Origin: Parcubacteria group bacterium
GTDB lineage: Bacteria > Patescibacteriota > Minisyncoccia > Phycocordibacterales > Phycocordibacteraceae
Length of the DNA stretch: 43,847 nucleotides
Reading direction: 5' to 3'
Assembly: GCA_028286945.1 (NCBI GenBank)
Contig: JAQBQR010000033.1
Span: 1-43,847 of the forward strand
Shown: in pieces, positions 7,237 through 14,131 of the stretch
How positions within the stretch are numbered: position 1 is the first letter of the stretch
Layout: each line of letters begins with the position of its first letter
Position numbers and translations under genes: made by a program
The notes under the pieces: generated by a model
The model's input: the letters and a program-made list of their open reading frames with translations, nothing else
The model's database searches: none
What the model was told of the DNA's origin: nothing

Positions 7237-8025
7237 CTACAGTTTTTTTCGCTTCTGCTTTTCCAGCGAGATTACCTTCGAGATATGCCCCATATCGAGC
7301 GTCTTATTCGCTCCATATTTCTCTGTAAGAAGTTCCATTATTTCCCGTCTCGGTAGGTTGCGGTTCCCGTATATGAAATCATTTCGTTCCTGCACTTCCG
7401 CACTACGCTTCTTCGTCTTACCTATACGAATGCCTTTGAAACCTTTACGGTACTGTTCCTGCATCTGCGCGATAAACACCTCATGTTTTTTGATGAAATC
7501 AAGAATGTCTCGCTGTGTTGCGAATGGGCTTATACGTATGGCTAGCGGGAAATGTAGATTATCTGCGTCCTGTATTTCTTTCGAGAACGGTTCTTCAGCC
7601 TCGTTTTGTAAGTCGACTAGCATGCAAAGGTCTGCCCCAGCCTCGATTGGGATAAATGGCTCATCGTGGGACATGACGCTCCGTATCACATCACCCCAGT
7701 ACACGAAGTGCAGACCGTACTTTTTGCATACAGTTTCCAGCTCTCTATCCAGCTTCCGCAGCAGTTCTTTTCTTTCTCCCCAGTTTCCGAGATTGTAAGT
7801 AATGCCTTCCTTATACCCACCTTCAGGGTAGCCGTAGCGTTTCCGCAAGTCGCGGATTGTTTCCTGAAAATCCTCTGTCTTTAACAATTCTATAAAATAC
7901 CGCTCGAGCTTGGCACGGCCTTGCGTACTCGCCCCTCTCTCGAAGGCCTTTTCCCAACGCTTCTCCTCCTCTGGTGTAGTTTGCTCGGAAAAACCAAGCT
8001 CCGCGCTATCATCATGTGTAGCCAT
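7237..8025 (-). CDS. Hypothetical protein of the element
   Basis: A 262-residue soluble, highly charged protein. I do not recognise a family. It has an acidic N-terminus, a central part with FVYWGDVIRSVMSHDEPF and EAGADLCMLVDLQNE, a basic region KGFKGIRIGKTKKRS, and a C-terminal RREIMELLTEKYG segment that could be a helical DNA-binding unit. A -10-like TAAAGT lies six nt before the ATG. It is the first gene of the minus-strand cluster of the element, divergent from 8063. Confidence 0.75.
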   Translation of the reverse strand: MATHDDSAELGFSEQTTPEEEKRWEKAFERGASTQGRAKLERYFIELLKTEDFQETIRDLRKRYGYPEGGYKEGITYNLGNWGERKELLRKLDRELETVCKKYGLHFVYWGDVIRSVMSHDEPFIPIEAGADLCMLVDLQNEAEEPFSKEIQDADNLHFPLAIRISPFATQRDILDFIKKHEVFIAQMQEQYRKGFKGIRIGKTKKRSAEVQERNDFIYGNRNLPRREIMELLTEKYGANKTLDMGHISKVISLEKQKRKKL

Positions 8026-8062
8026 TGCTTTACTTTAGTTTACAATCCCATATCATACAAAC
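8026..8062. promoter_or_regulatory. Divergent promoter region of the element
   Basis: A 37-nt gap between divergent genes. Plus strand: TATCAT at 8051-8056, six nt before ATG 8063. Minus strand: TAAAGT, six nt before the ATG of the 8025 gene. Both look leaderless, like host promoters. Confidence 0.5.
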
Positions 8063-8416
8063 ATGCCTAAAAGCCCGCCTAGAGATGTCTTGCAAGCTAC
8101 ATACGATGGTCTTGGAGAAGAGCTGACAAACTGGAGTAATCCTGGAAATAGCGACAAAATAAACATCTCGCTTGGCTTACTTAATGCACAGTCAGCAGAC
8201 GAAATTGCAACAGCGTTGGATAACCTCAAGCGACAGCTTGTCGGTGTAAGCGAAACTATCACTGTACAAAGTGGAAAAATGATTGCATCGAACGACCGTG
8301 CTGAGACGGTTAATACACGCTACGCAAACTGGGCAAGGTGGCTCACGATAGCCCTTATTGCCACGACCCTTGTGGTTGGACTACTTCAAGCGTACGTTAT
8401 CTGGCGTACAGCATAG
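8063..8416 (+). CDS. Hypothetical protein with C-terminal membrane anchor
   Basis: A 117-residue protein of unknown family. The first 85 or so residues are soluble and helical (SADEIATALDNLKRQLVGVSE), and residues about 92-112 form a single transmembrane helix (WLTIALIATTLVVGLLQAYVI) with a short basic end. It belongs to the plus-strand arm of the integrated element and is followed after 8 nt by a second membrane protein. Confidence 0.7.
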   Translation: MPKSPPRDVLQATYDGLGEELTNWSNPGNSDKINISLGLLNAQSADEIATALDNLKRQLVGVSETITVQSGKMIASNDRAETVNTRYANWARWLTIALIATTLVVGLLQAYVIWRTA

Positions 8417-8424
8417 AAACTCAT

Positions 8425-8997
8425 ATGGTTATGGAGCAGTACAAAAAATATCTTCCGTTTCAAACAGCTATATTGGCAGCCTCAGCGTTGGTCGGTTATT
8501 TAATAGTGTTCCTGATTAATTACGGCTACTTGTCCTATTACCATGTTCCGTATGGATTAGTTGAGTTTCCAAGAAGCGATATTTACGCGGGTATCGCGCT
8601 AGGTATTATTGCCCCGTCAATGCTGCTTTTGTTTGATTGGATTGGTAAGTTATCCGATAAGGCCATGAGGCTAGTTCTTGGACTCCTTAAATTGAAGCTT
8701 CCAACACGAGCAGTACCTGTTAAATCGAGTATGAAGTTGACAACCATTTTCATTATCTATGCTTTAGTTATTGTGGTTTTAAGCTATCTGTTCGGTTTTT
8801 ACCTTGCTAAATCGCAACGTCTTTTCTATAGCTTCGATACTAAGAGTGGAGAGATGATTGTTATACGAATGTATCCAGACAAAATCCTTGCAAAAAGGGC
8901 AGATTCGTTTCCTAACAAGAGGGCCAGTAGCCTCTACGTCTTCCCTTCGGAGCCTGACGCTGACGCTGGCTTAGAACTAAAGCAACTCAGCCTTTAA
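8425..8997 (+). CDS. Hypothetical membrane protein of the element
   Basis: About 190 residues with three transmembrane helices (roughly residues 13-35, 52-74 and 105-128) and a soluble C-terminal tail. I chose ATG 8425, with ATG 8431 also possible. The ORF-track start at 8338 lies inside the upstream gene in another frame. The stop lies about 90 bp inside the proposed attR. In the excised circle it would meet the extended recombinase frame tail to tail. Confidence 0.7.
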   Translation: MVMEQYKKYLPFQTAILAASALVGYLIVFLINYGYLSYYHVPYGLVEFPRSDIYAGIALGIIAPSMLLLFDWIGKLSDKAMRLVLGLLKLKLPTRAVPVKSSMKLTTIFIIYALVIVVLSYLFGFYLAKSQRLFYSFDTKSGEMIVIRMYPDKILAKRADSFPNKRASSLYVFPSEPDADAGLELKQLSL

Positions 8998-9084
8998 TAA
9001 ACCATAGCTGGAAGTGAGAACGTTAAAAAGTCCATTTCCTTTTGAATTATTGCCCAATTCAAAGTTCTGAAGTTAGCCTGTTGC

Positions 9085-9091
9085 GGGAGCC
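9085..9091 (+). repeat. Proposed attR core (GGGAGCC)
   Basis: Direct repeat of the tRNA 3' end. The base after it is A, so a host junction here would complete a tRNA CCA end. The sequence to its left is element-specific. Confidence 0.6.
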
Positions 9092-9125
9092 AAATAAAAA
9101 CGCCCAGCAATGGGTGTTTTTATTT
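9092..9125 (+). terminator. Intrinsic terminator, proposed original terminator of tRNA-Asn
   Basis: CGCCCA-GCAA-TGGGTG followed by TTTTTATTT and preceded by AAATAAAAA, so it can act in both directions. The pairing extends outward through GGGAGCC/GGCTCCC (9085-9132). In the reconstructed empty site it sits directly after the tRNA CCA. Confidence 0.75.
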
Positions 9126-9129
9126 GGCT

Positions 9130-9234
9130 CCCTGCAAAGAAGCCTGGGAGGCTTCTTTGCAGGGATCGAAAACCTTGTGAGCATTTTCTGAGTCATTGAA
9201 GAAAATCCACAAGGTGTACTGCTCCTGTAAGGAG
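9130..9234. repeat. Cluster of consecutive perfect hairpins
   Basis: After the terminator come a perfect 15-bp inverted repeat CCCTGCAAAGAAGCC/GGCTTCTTTGCAGGG (9130-9164), then ACCTTGTG/CACAAGGT with inner ATTTTC/GAAAAT (9172-9215), then CTCCT/AGGAG (9222-9234). None has a clear T-run and no ORF fits, so the function is unknown. Confidence 0.6.
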
Positions 9235-9240
9235 AGATCT

Positions 9241-9639
9241 CTATTCGCCAACTACCGACACATGCATTATCTCTACAACCCAATCAACAAAAAGATCAGG
9301 CAGATCAAAATAATGCTCTCGTTCATTCCACGACTTTTGCATAAACGTAAGTCCTTTTTCTTCAGCCCACACACGCACTTTCTCTATATGCTCAGCCGGG
9401 TTTTCAGAAACGAAAGAAATCTGTGAATCTCGCCTGGTCTCATCTTCTAGCTGCTCTCCTTCCACCTCGATAAGCTGAATATCAAAATTAAGTCCCTCTT
9501 GGTCGATCATCGCCCACCTCATTCCTTCTGGCTGGTACGATAACTTACATCCCAATAATCCAAACATCTCGATTACCTTCTCGAGACTTCCTGGTCGTAT
9601 GCGCTTTGCTGTGTGATGTAGGCGAGGATCAGGATTCAT
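9241..9639 (-). CDS. VOC/glyoxalase-like domain protein
   Basis: A 132-residue protein whose pattern of strands and helices (SLEKVIEMFGLLGCKLSY, WAMIDQEGLNFDIQLIEV, SFVSENPAEHIEKVRVWAEEKG, WVVEIMH) resembles two beta-alpha-beta-beta-beta modules of the vicinal-oxygen-chelate fold. The metal ligands are not clear. A -10-like TAAAAT lies six nt before the ATG, inside the end of the upstream methyltransferase gene. Its substrate is unknown, and the family call is moderate. Confidence 0.55.
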   Translation of the reverse strand: MNPDPRLHHTAKRIRPGSLEKVIEMFGLLGCKLSYQPEGMRWAMIDQEGLNFDIQLIEVEGEQLEDETRRDSQISFVSENPAEHIEKVRVWAEEKGLTFMQKSWNEREHYFDLPDLFVDWVVEIMHVSVVGE

Positions 9640-9643
9640 AGAG

Positions 9644-10420
9644 CTATTTTAACGTATCGCTTGATGCTTGTTTCTTGCTTGCAACAAATATCATCTCCTC
9701 ACTCTGTGGCGTAGCTGGACTTCCATCCCAATCACCATACACAGACTCGACATCGAAGCCTGCGCCCTCGAGTGACTTTGTGAATTCCTCTTGTGATCGG
9801 AATATCAATTCATCCGTAGAAATAATTCGTTCCCCAGAGTTTATAAAATGAAAATGCAGTTGGTATCGTACTCGATTGTTCTCAATCCCTAGTAGCTTGT
9901 AGTACCAATCAATCGGGCCGTGCGTGGAATCCTCAACTCTTCGAGGAGACTTTTCCGTTGGCCATGTTTGGTATGGCGGAAAGATTGGAGTACGGCTATC
10001 GAAGACTATATTACCGCCTGGTGTTAGAGCATTAGCTGCAGCATCTAGCATTTTCTCCCACTCGCTATCTTCTAGAAAGAACTGCGCTACATGACTAGTC
10101 AACAGGACCATGTCTGCCTGTAGTCCATCGAACTTCTCATATCCTCCTTCTATCCATTGAACTTTCTCAGCGTCCGGTTTGGTGCGGGCAATATCCGACA
10201 TCGCACCTGCTGGCTCTATACCAATCATCTGATATCCCTTTCTCGCAAGTTCACAGGTCAAAAGACCAGTGCCACAACCAAGATCAATAATTGTCTTTGG
10301 TGCAAGTCTTTCTATTTCGCGTACCCAGAAAACACCATCAGCCCCAAAGGAGTTCATGGCGTCGTATGCGGAAACTAATAGCGGATTAATAAATTGTTGA
10401 GAAGTGCTTTCTTCAGACAT
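9644..10420 (-). CDS. Class I SAM-dependent methyltransferase
   Basis: 258 residues with the SAM-binding motif I IIDLGCGTGLLTCELARKGY, an acidic end of strand 2 (MIGIEP), and motif IV-like ADMVLLTSHVAQFF. It belongs to the UbiE/Methyltransf_25-type group; the substrate cannot be told. I chose ATG 10420, with a TACACT -10-like element six nt upstream; the ORF-track start at 10426 is a TTG. It lies 4 nt upstream of the VOC-like gene. Confidence 0.85.
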   Translation of the reverse strand: MSEESTSQQFINPLLVSAYDAMNSFGADGVFWVREIERLAPKTIIDLGCGTGLLTCELARKGYQMIGIEPAGAMSDIARTKPDAEKVQWIEGGYEKFDGLQADMVLLTSHVAQFFLEDSEWEKMLDAAANALTPGGNIVFDSRTPIFPPYQTWPTEKSPRRVEDSTHGPIDWYYKLLGIENNRVRYQLHFHFINSGERIISTDELIFRSQEEFTKSLEGAGFDVESVYGDWDGSPATPQSEEMIFVASKKQASSDTLK

Positions 10421-10442
10421 GCTCAAAGTGTATCAGAGACCT

Positions 10443-10871
10443 TTATCTCCCAATTAAATACGCAACGGCAACTACTAAAACACAAACAAAGAATAGTATT
10501 TTCCACATTTTTTGATCCTGCTTGAATAGCAGGTATAGCAAGTACATTGCAGGAATCAAAAGAACGTAAACATTTTGAAGATATATAAACTCAAGAACAG
10601 TAAGAATTATTAAACCCCAAACAAAAGCATACGTCGCCATAACCTGACTCCATGCAGTAGGTATCTTTGCAAGATGATATTGAGTTGAAGCACCTATAAT
10701 TACACCTGGTATAAACGTGCTCTTAGTTTCTCCGCGTATGACTCGGTAAGAGCCAAGTGGAATAATGGGAAGGAGAAGAAGAATAAACCATTTCGTCGCA
10801 ACGTAAGAGCCGTCAGATTCTATGTGCCTTTTCCCATACAGCGTTGTGCCAATGCCCATGAAAGAATACAT
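10443..10871 (-). CDS. Hypothetical membrane protein
   Basis: 142 residues. The N-terminal GIGTTLYGKRHIESDGSYVATKW and PIIPLGSYRVIRG form a recurrent pattern of an uncharacterised bacterial membrane family. There are about four hydrophobic helices (residues 28-42, 78-95, 98-115 and 122-140). TATACT lies 7 nt before the ATG. Function unknown. Confidence 0.75.
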   Translation of the reverse strand: MYSFMGIGTTLYGKRHIESDGSYVATKWFILLLLPIIPLGSYRVIRGETKSTFIPGVIIGASTQYHLAKIPTAWSQVMATYAFVWGLIILTVLEFIYLQNVYVLLIPAMYLLYLLFKQDQKMWKILFFVCVLVVAVAYLIGR

Positions 10872-10967
10872 ACCGGCAAGTATATCAGTCGGTTAATGAC
10901 TTTATGTAGGCATGGGGAGAACTATTTCTCCATTATAGCCAGCCGAACTTCATCACACGTTCGGATC

Positions 10968-10996
10968 TTGACTAATCAGTATTAGTGTGCTATTTA
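10968..10996 (+). promoter_or_regulatory. Sigma70-type promoter of the 11140 gene
   Basis: TTGACT at 10968-10973, 17-nt spacer, TATTTA at 10991-10996 in a TATTTATATATT run. The start would leave a leader of about 135 nt before ATG 11140. Confidence 0.55.
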
Positions 10997-11064
10997 TATA
11001 TTCGGCCCGCTTTGGGTAAGGGAGACTCGCTATGCGAATATGTTTAGGGGCGTAAGCCCACCCA

Positions 11065-11121
11065 CACACGCACCTTTCATCTACATTGGTTTCCCTTTCT
11101 GAGAGGTGCGGCAACGCATCT
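11065..11121 (+). promoter_or_regulatory. Leader hairpins before the 11140 gene
   Basis: A GNRA-loop hairpin GAGGTGCG-GCAA-CGCATCTC (about 11102-11121) ends 8 nt before the Shine-Dalgarno. Its left arm can instead pair with an upstream CGCACCT (about 11069-11075). Two exclusive folds are therefore possible near the ribosome binding site. Confidence 0.35.
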
Positions 11122-11139
11122 CAACAGAAGGAGGCAACC

Positions 11140-11901
11140 ATGCCTAAGAATCTTCCGATCGACTTTCCTCGCTTCTTCAACGTCGTCCTTCAGTGCAGCC
11201 CTCATCAGGGGCAGCGCCAGTTCTGGGCCCCTTTTCTCTATGGTAACAAGACCTACAGGGTGGTGATCCGTTCCCCGCGCGGGAACGCAACCACCTGCAA
11301 GACCGGAGAGACATGGGAGGTTCGCCTGGACAACAGCCCTAACGGGCACGTTGTCTTTTGCGAGCTCTGGAAGCAGATCAAGACCGCGTCGGGTAAGCAC
11401 CCGGCAGTCGAGCAGGCTGAGAAGCATGTTTTCGACAAGTGCGCGGTTGCGCTCAAGGATCGCTTTCGCCACTCATCGTCTTTTGGCGGAGGCGAGCTAA
11501 AGAGTCTTGGCCTTTTGGCGGAGGCTCGGGTTGAGGACGATGTGCTCACTTTAGTCTTTGCTGATGCTGCGACGGGTACGTCGACGCGCTTGGCAAGGGG
11601 TGGGTCCATTTATAATGCAGAGTCGCGGATCAATCCGTTCGAGATCCAGGTTCCCTTGGCTCGCGCCGAGTGGACTCATGACGATGCTGACGGCTCCTCG
11701 CTTTCATGGGCGCTGGACTACAACAGGACCCATGTCTTGATCTTCCTCGATACGTCGTGGGAAGAGGTGGCTCGCTACCTCGACTCCGAAGATGATGAAG
11801 ATGAGCGCGACGATGACATGTACTACGATGATTCCGATGACTATCGGGAGCGCCAGGAGGAGATCTTCTGGGCTCGAGAAGAAGAACGTGACTACGACTA
11901 A
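11140..11901 (+). CDS. Hypothetical protein with acidic C-terminus
   Basis: A 253-residue soluble protein not recognised. I chose ATG 11140 because a strong Shine-Dalgarno (AAGGAGG) precedes it; the ORF-track start at 11086 is not supported. The last 45 residues are very acidic with tyrosines (EDDEDERDDDMYYDDSDDY). Codon use is more GC-rich than in neighbours, and the gene has its own promoter, long leader and strong terminator. That sets it apart from the leaderless genes around it and resembles the genes at 31612, 41377, 41543 and 43028. Confidence 0.8.
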   Translation: MPKNLPIDFPRFFNVVLQCSPHQGQRQFWAPFLYGNKTYRVVIRSPRGNATTCKTGETWEVRLDNSPNGHVVFCELWKQIKTASGKHPAVEQAEKHVFDKCAVALKDRFRHSSSFGGGELKSLGLLAEARVEDDVLTLVFADAATGTSTRLARGGSIYNAESRINPFEIQVPLARAEWTHDDADGSSLSWALDYNRTHVLIFLDTSWEEVARYLDSEDDEDERDDDMYYDDSDDYRERQEEIFWAREEERDYD

Positions 11902-11925
11902 CTGACTCGCGCAGATCAACGCGAG

Positions 11926-11961
11926 ACGCCCCGGGACCCAATATCCCCGGGGCGTTTCTAC
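11926..11961 (+). terminator. Intrinsic terminator of the 11140 gene
   Basis: ACGCCCCGGG/CCCGGGGCGT stem (11926-11955) followed by TTTCTACTTTC. Confidence 0.85.
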
Positions 11962-12024
11962 TTTCATACTGTCTTTCTTTCTAATATGGCTAATCGAAGA
12001 CCCTCCATCCATTAAGAGCTTTGC

Positions 12025-12030
12025 TATAGT
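12025..12030 (+). promoter_or_regulatory. -10 element of the broken 12037 gene
   Basis: TATAGT, preceded by TGC (extended -10), six nt before ATG 12037. The promoter is intact although the gene carries a nonsense codon. Confidence 0.5.
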
Positions 12031-12036
12031 TACCGC

Positions 12037-12654
12037 ATGTTTAAAATCACTATCTTGAACACGGTCCTGTATGCCTTCGCCTTTTAAACGGTTTACTATG
12101 TCTTTATCTGTATATATGCAAAAAGAATAGTTGGTTTTGAACTTAAGAAGCTTTTATATTACATAACGCTTTTCTGTCTTTTTGGAGTTAGCGGAGAACT
12201 GTTGGTTAACACGGTCTGGAAAGTACTCTTTTCTGTACCGCTTTGGCAGTACCATCTTTTTCCTACGCACGGAGGAAGCGTAAGTTACTTTTTCATATTA
12301 ATTTGGGGAGCACTGGGGTATTACAAATATCTCAATGATTCGGTTATTCACCGATTTGATTCTGGTCAGCACCTGACGCCTGGCTTTGTAATGGGTGCCG
12401 AGGCCATTGTCTTAGAAATATTATATAACGGTTTCTTCTTTCTGCTTTTTGGAAGTTATATATTTTATTACTTGCCTGGAGATCTTGGGCCCTTATCTCA
12501 CCTGTCTTGCCTTGAAGTTATTCCTTGCTACTTTGTCGTGGGTTTTTTTACAAACCAACTTATTCGGCAACAAAATAAGATTGGCTACTCCAATAGTATA
12601 TTTATCTTGATACTGTTTTATTGGATGGTTATAGCGGCATTGTTCTTGGCGTAG
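12037..12654 (+). pseudogene. Membrane protein gene with in-frame stop at codon 17
   Basis: ATG 12037 follows a good leaderless promoter and reads MFKITILNTVLYAFAF, then TAA (12085-12087), then stays open in the same frame to 12654 (TVYYVFICIYAKRIVGFEL and on). The whole frame encodes about 205 residues with five or six hydrophobic helices. The ORF track shows only the part from TTG 12202, which has no plausible start signal. The simplest reading is a recent nonsense mutation. Restart at a non-standard codon or a sequencing error are alternatives. Product family unknown. Confidence 0.6.
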
Positions 12655-12658
12655 TGGG

Positions 12659-13198
12659 TTACGCCCGCAACACCTCCACAGAGCCATCCTTCCCCATAGA
12701 AATTACCTTAGAAGGATTTCCTTTTCGTTCACCTTTATCAATATAGAAATTGACCTGATTTCCAAAATAGTTTCTTGCTTCCTCTACATTCACAGCAGGC
12801 GGCAGTCCTTGTGGATTTGCGCTGGGAGCAATCACTGGACCTGAGACTTCCAGAAAGAATACGAGCCACTCATCTTTAGGGAGACGGAATGCAAGGGTGT
12901 TCGTTCCTCTATGCAAATAGCGCAACGCTTCATCGGTGCACGGAAAAATAATACTTACAGGACCTGGCCAATATTCGCCGAGTGCCTTGGAAGAAATTAA
13001 CTCGTTCGAAATACCAAAAGAATGCAGATCTTCAACCGAGGATATGAGAATAATACAAGGCTTTTCAGGCGCCCTTCCTTTGGCCAGATACACTCGTTCA
13101 ACAGCTTCTGGCAGGTGTGCAGAAGCCACGAGACCGTAAATCGTGTCTGTGGGCAGAATTCCGATTTCCCCTTCTCCCAGCATCTTTGCTTCGTTCAT
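12659..13198 (-). CDS. tsaC: L-threonylcarbamoyladenylate synthase (TsaC/YrdC/Sua5 family)
   Basis: Makes threonylcarbamoyl-AMP from threonine, bicarbonate and ATP, the first step of the t6A37 modification of ANN-decoding tRNAs. Family signatures are GILPTDTIYGLVASA, VYLAKGRAPEKPCIILI (K-x-R nucleotide site), WPGPVSIIF, NTLAFRLP and GPVIAPSANPQGLPP. At 179 residues it is the short TsaC form without the Sua5 C-terminal domain. Partner genes tsaB, tsaD and tsaE are not in the window. Confidence 0.93.
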   Translation of the reverse strand: MNEAKMLGEGEIGILPTDTIYGLVASAHLPEAVERVYLAKGRAPEKPCIILISSVEDLHSFGISNELISSKALGEYWPGPVSIIFPCTDEALRYLHRGTNTLAFRLPKDEWLVFFLEVSGPVIAPSANPQGLPPAVNVEEARNYFGNQVNFYIDKGERKGNPSKVISMGKDGSVEVLRA

Positions 13199-13223
13199 GT
13201 GTCTCGAAATCGTTCAAACATCG

Positions 13224-13514
13224 CTATCCCTCGTCTTGCTTTTCTCCACCCAAGCGCTTATACAATGACCCGGTAACAAAGAGTCCCAGTATTCCAAGCA
13301 TCATCAAAACCAAAGGATATTCTTTGAAATAGGTAATTTCCTCTAAGACACCATTAACTCCCTGGAATGTAGCGGCAACGCTGAACGTTAGCACCAATAG
13401 GAACAAGAGCGGATATTTACGATAGACAGGGTGAAGATGTTTATACGTTGAGTCATGCATTTCACGTATGGCATGTTCTGCATCTGCAAGTGGGTTGTAC
13501 TCAGTATTTTTCAT
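13224..13514 (-). CDS. Hypothetical two-helix membrane protein
   Basis: 96 residues: a soluble N-terminus (EHAIREMHDSTYKHLHPVYRKY) and two transmembrane helices (about 34-52 and 66-84), then a basic and acidic tail. TATACT lies about 7 nt before the ATG, consistent with leaderless transcription. Function unknown. Confidence 0.7.
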   Translation of the reverse strand: MKNTEYNPLADAEHAIREMHDSTYKHLHPVYRKYPLLFLLVLTFSVAATFQGVNGVLEEITYFKEYPLVLMMLGILGLFVTGSLYKRLGGEKQDEG

Positions 13515-13551
13515 ATTTAAAGTATAGCGTAGGATTTTATGCGCCTATATA

Positions 13552-13579
13552 AAAATCGACACCCGCGCAGACGGGTGTC
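13552..13579 (-). terminator. Intrinsic terminator of the 13578 gene
   Basis: Minus-strand GACACCCG-TCTGCG-CGGGTGTC followed by GATTTTTATA; the stem begins at the stop codon of the gene. Confidence 0.8.
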
Positions 13580-14012
13580 AGTTTACATATCGACGGATAG
13601 CATATCGCAATGCGTGGATATCAGACCAGGCGAGTGTTTTATTTGTATGTTGCCCGTCATGGTCTCGAACGAGAATGAATGCAATCTTGTGGCGAATACA
13701 GGCTCTGCGCTTCCTGTCTATTCTGCGTTCGGATTGTTGTATGAACTCTTCGAGCCGAACTGGTGTTGGGTGATCGTGTTTGCGAAATAGCTTTACTCCT
13801 CTCTGAGTAATTTGCACGGGAATCAAGACCATCGATCCGGGCATTTTTACCCAAAAATCAATACCGCTTGAATCTTCACGATTAGTTGCAGGAACGACAT
13901 ACCCTTTCTTTTTCTTTAGGTTACGCCGACGACGCACGAATCGATATCCGTGGTACATCAATGAATGAACATATACTCGCTCCCGGGTCGGAAGCTTGCG
14001 TTGTGTAATCAC
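13578..14012 (-). CDS. Hypothetical basic protein, possible nuclease-like fold
   Basis: 144 residues, strongly basic (RRRRNLKKKKGY near the N-terminus). The segment SSGIDFWVKMPGSMVLIPVQITQRG recalls the core of PD-(D/E)XK nuclease-like folds (an Asp strand followed by a Q-x-T strand), but the catalytic lysine is missing, so this is only a hint. It starts at GTG 14012 with GGGAGG a few nt upstream, a true Shine-Dalgarno, unlike most neighbours. Confidence 0.65.
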   Translation of the reverse strand: MITQRKLPTRERVYVHSLMYHGYRFVRRRRNLKKKKGYVVPATNREDSSGIDFWVKMPGSMVLIPVQITQRGVKLFRKHDHPTPVRLEEFIQQSERRIDRKRRACIRHKIAFILVRDHDGQHTNKTLAWSDIHALRYAIRRYVN

Positions 14013-14090
14013 CTACGCCTCCCGTATGTGCTGCCGTTGTTTATTGTAGGCGGATAGTAGATATCGGGCAACGTTTTCAAAATATAAGGA

Positions 14091-14112
14091 AAAGACCCCG
14101 CACGGGGTCTTT
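14091..14112. terminator. Bidirectional terminator
   Basis: AAAGACCCC-GCAC-GGGGTCTTT with T-runs on both sides, placed 20 nt after the stop of the 14132 gene on the minus strand. Confidence 0.85.
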
Positions 14113-14131
14113 TTCTCGCTCTGATCAAGAG

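Larger units (their letters stand above)
3638..9091. mobile_element. Integrated element of about 5.45 kb at tRNA-Asn
   Basis: The element is bounded by a 7-bp direct repeat GGGAGCC, at the tRNA 3' end (3638-3644) and at 9085-9091. Removing the DNA between them rejoins the tRNA to AAATAAAAACGCCCAGC, giving an encoded CCA and an immediate intrinsic terminator. Cargo is, on the minus strand, a 262-aa hypothetical, a 56-aa ORF, a phage-type Rep, a HTH protein, a membrane protein and a large serine recombinase, and, divergently on the plus strand, two membrane proteins. No coat protein, Zot-like ATPase or mobilisation relaxase was recognised, so a rolling-circle plasmid-like integrative element is more likely than an intact filamentous prophage. 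The ends are inferred, not proven. Confidence 0.7.

Noticed and set aside
3654-9078. AGTTAGCC direct repeat (3654-3661 and 9071-9078) as the att core
   Set aside because: Both copies lie inside the element relative to GGGAGCC, and using them would not restore a tRNA CCA end. It may be a recombinase arm site, but 8 bp is weak evidence.
3638-9091. Calling the element an intact filamentous prophage
   Set aside because: No Zot-like assembly ATPase, coat-like or adsorption protein genes were recognised; only the Rep is phage-like.
9158-9175. TTCGATCCCTGC on the minus strand, 12 bp identical to the tRNA-Asn T arm, as a second att site
   Set aside because: It is in inverted orientation relative to the tRNA copy, so it cannot be the partner of a simple integration; most of the match is the universal T-loop consensus.
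9059-9283. 74-aa minus-strand ORF
   Set aside because: It reads straight through three perfect hairpins and the proposed attR, so it is not plausible coding sequence.
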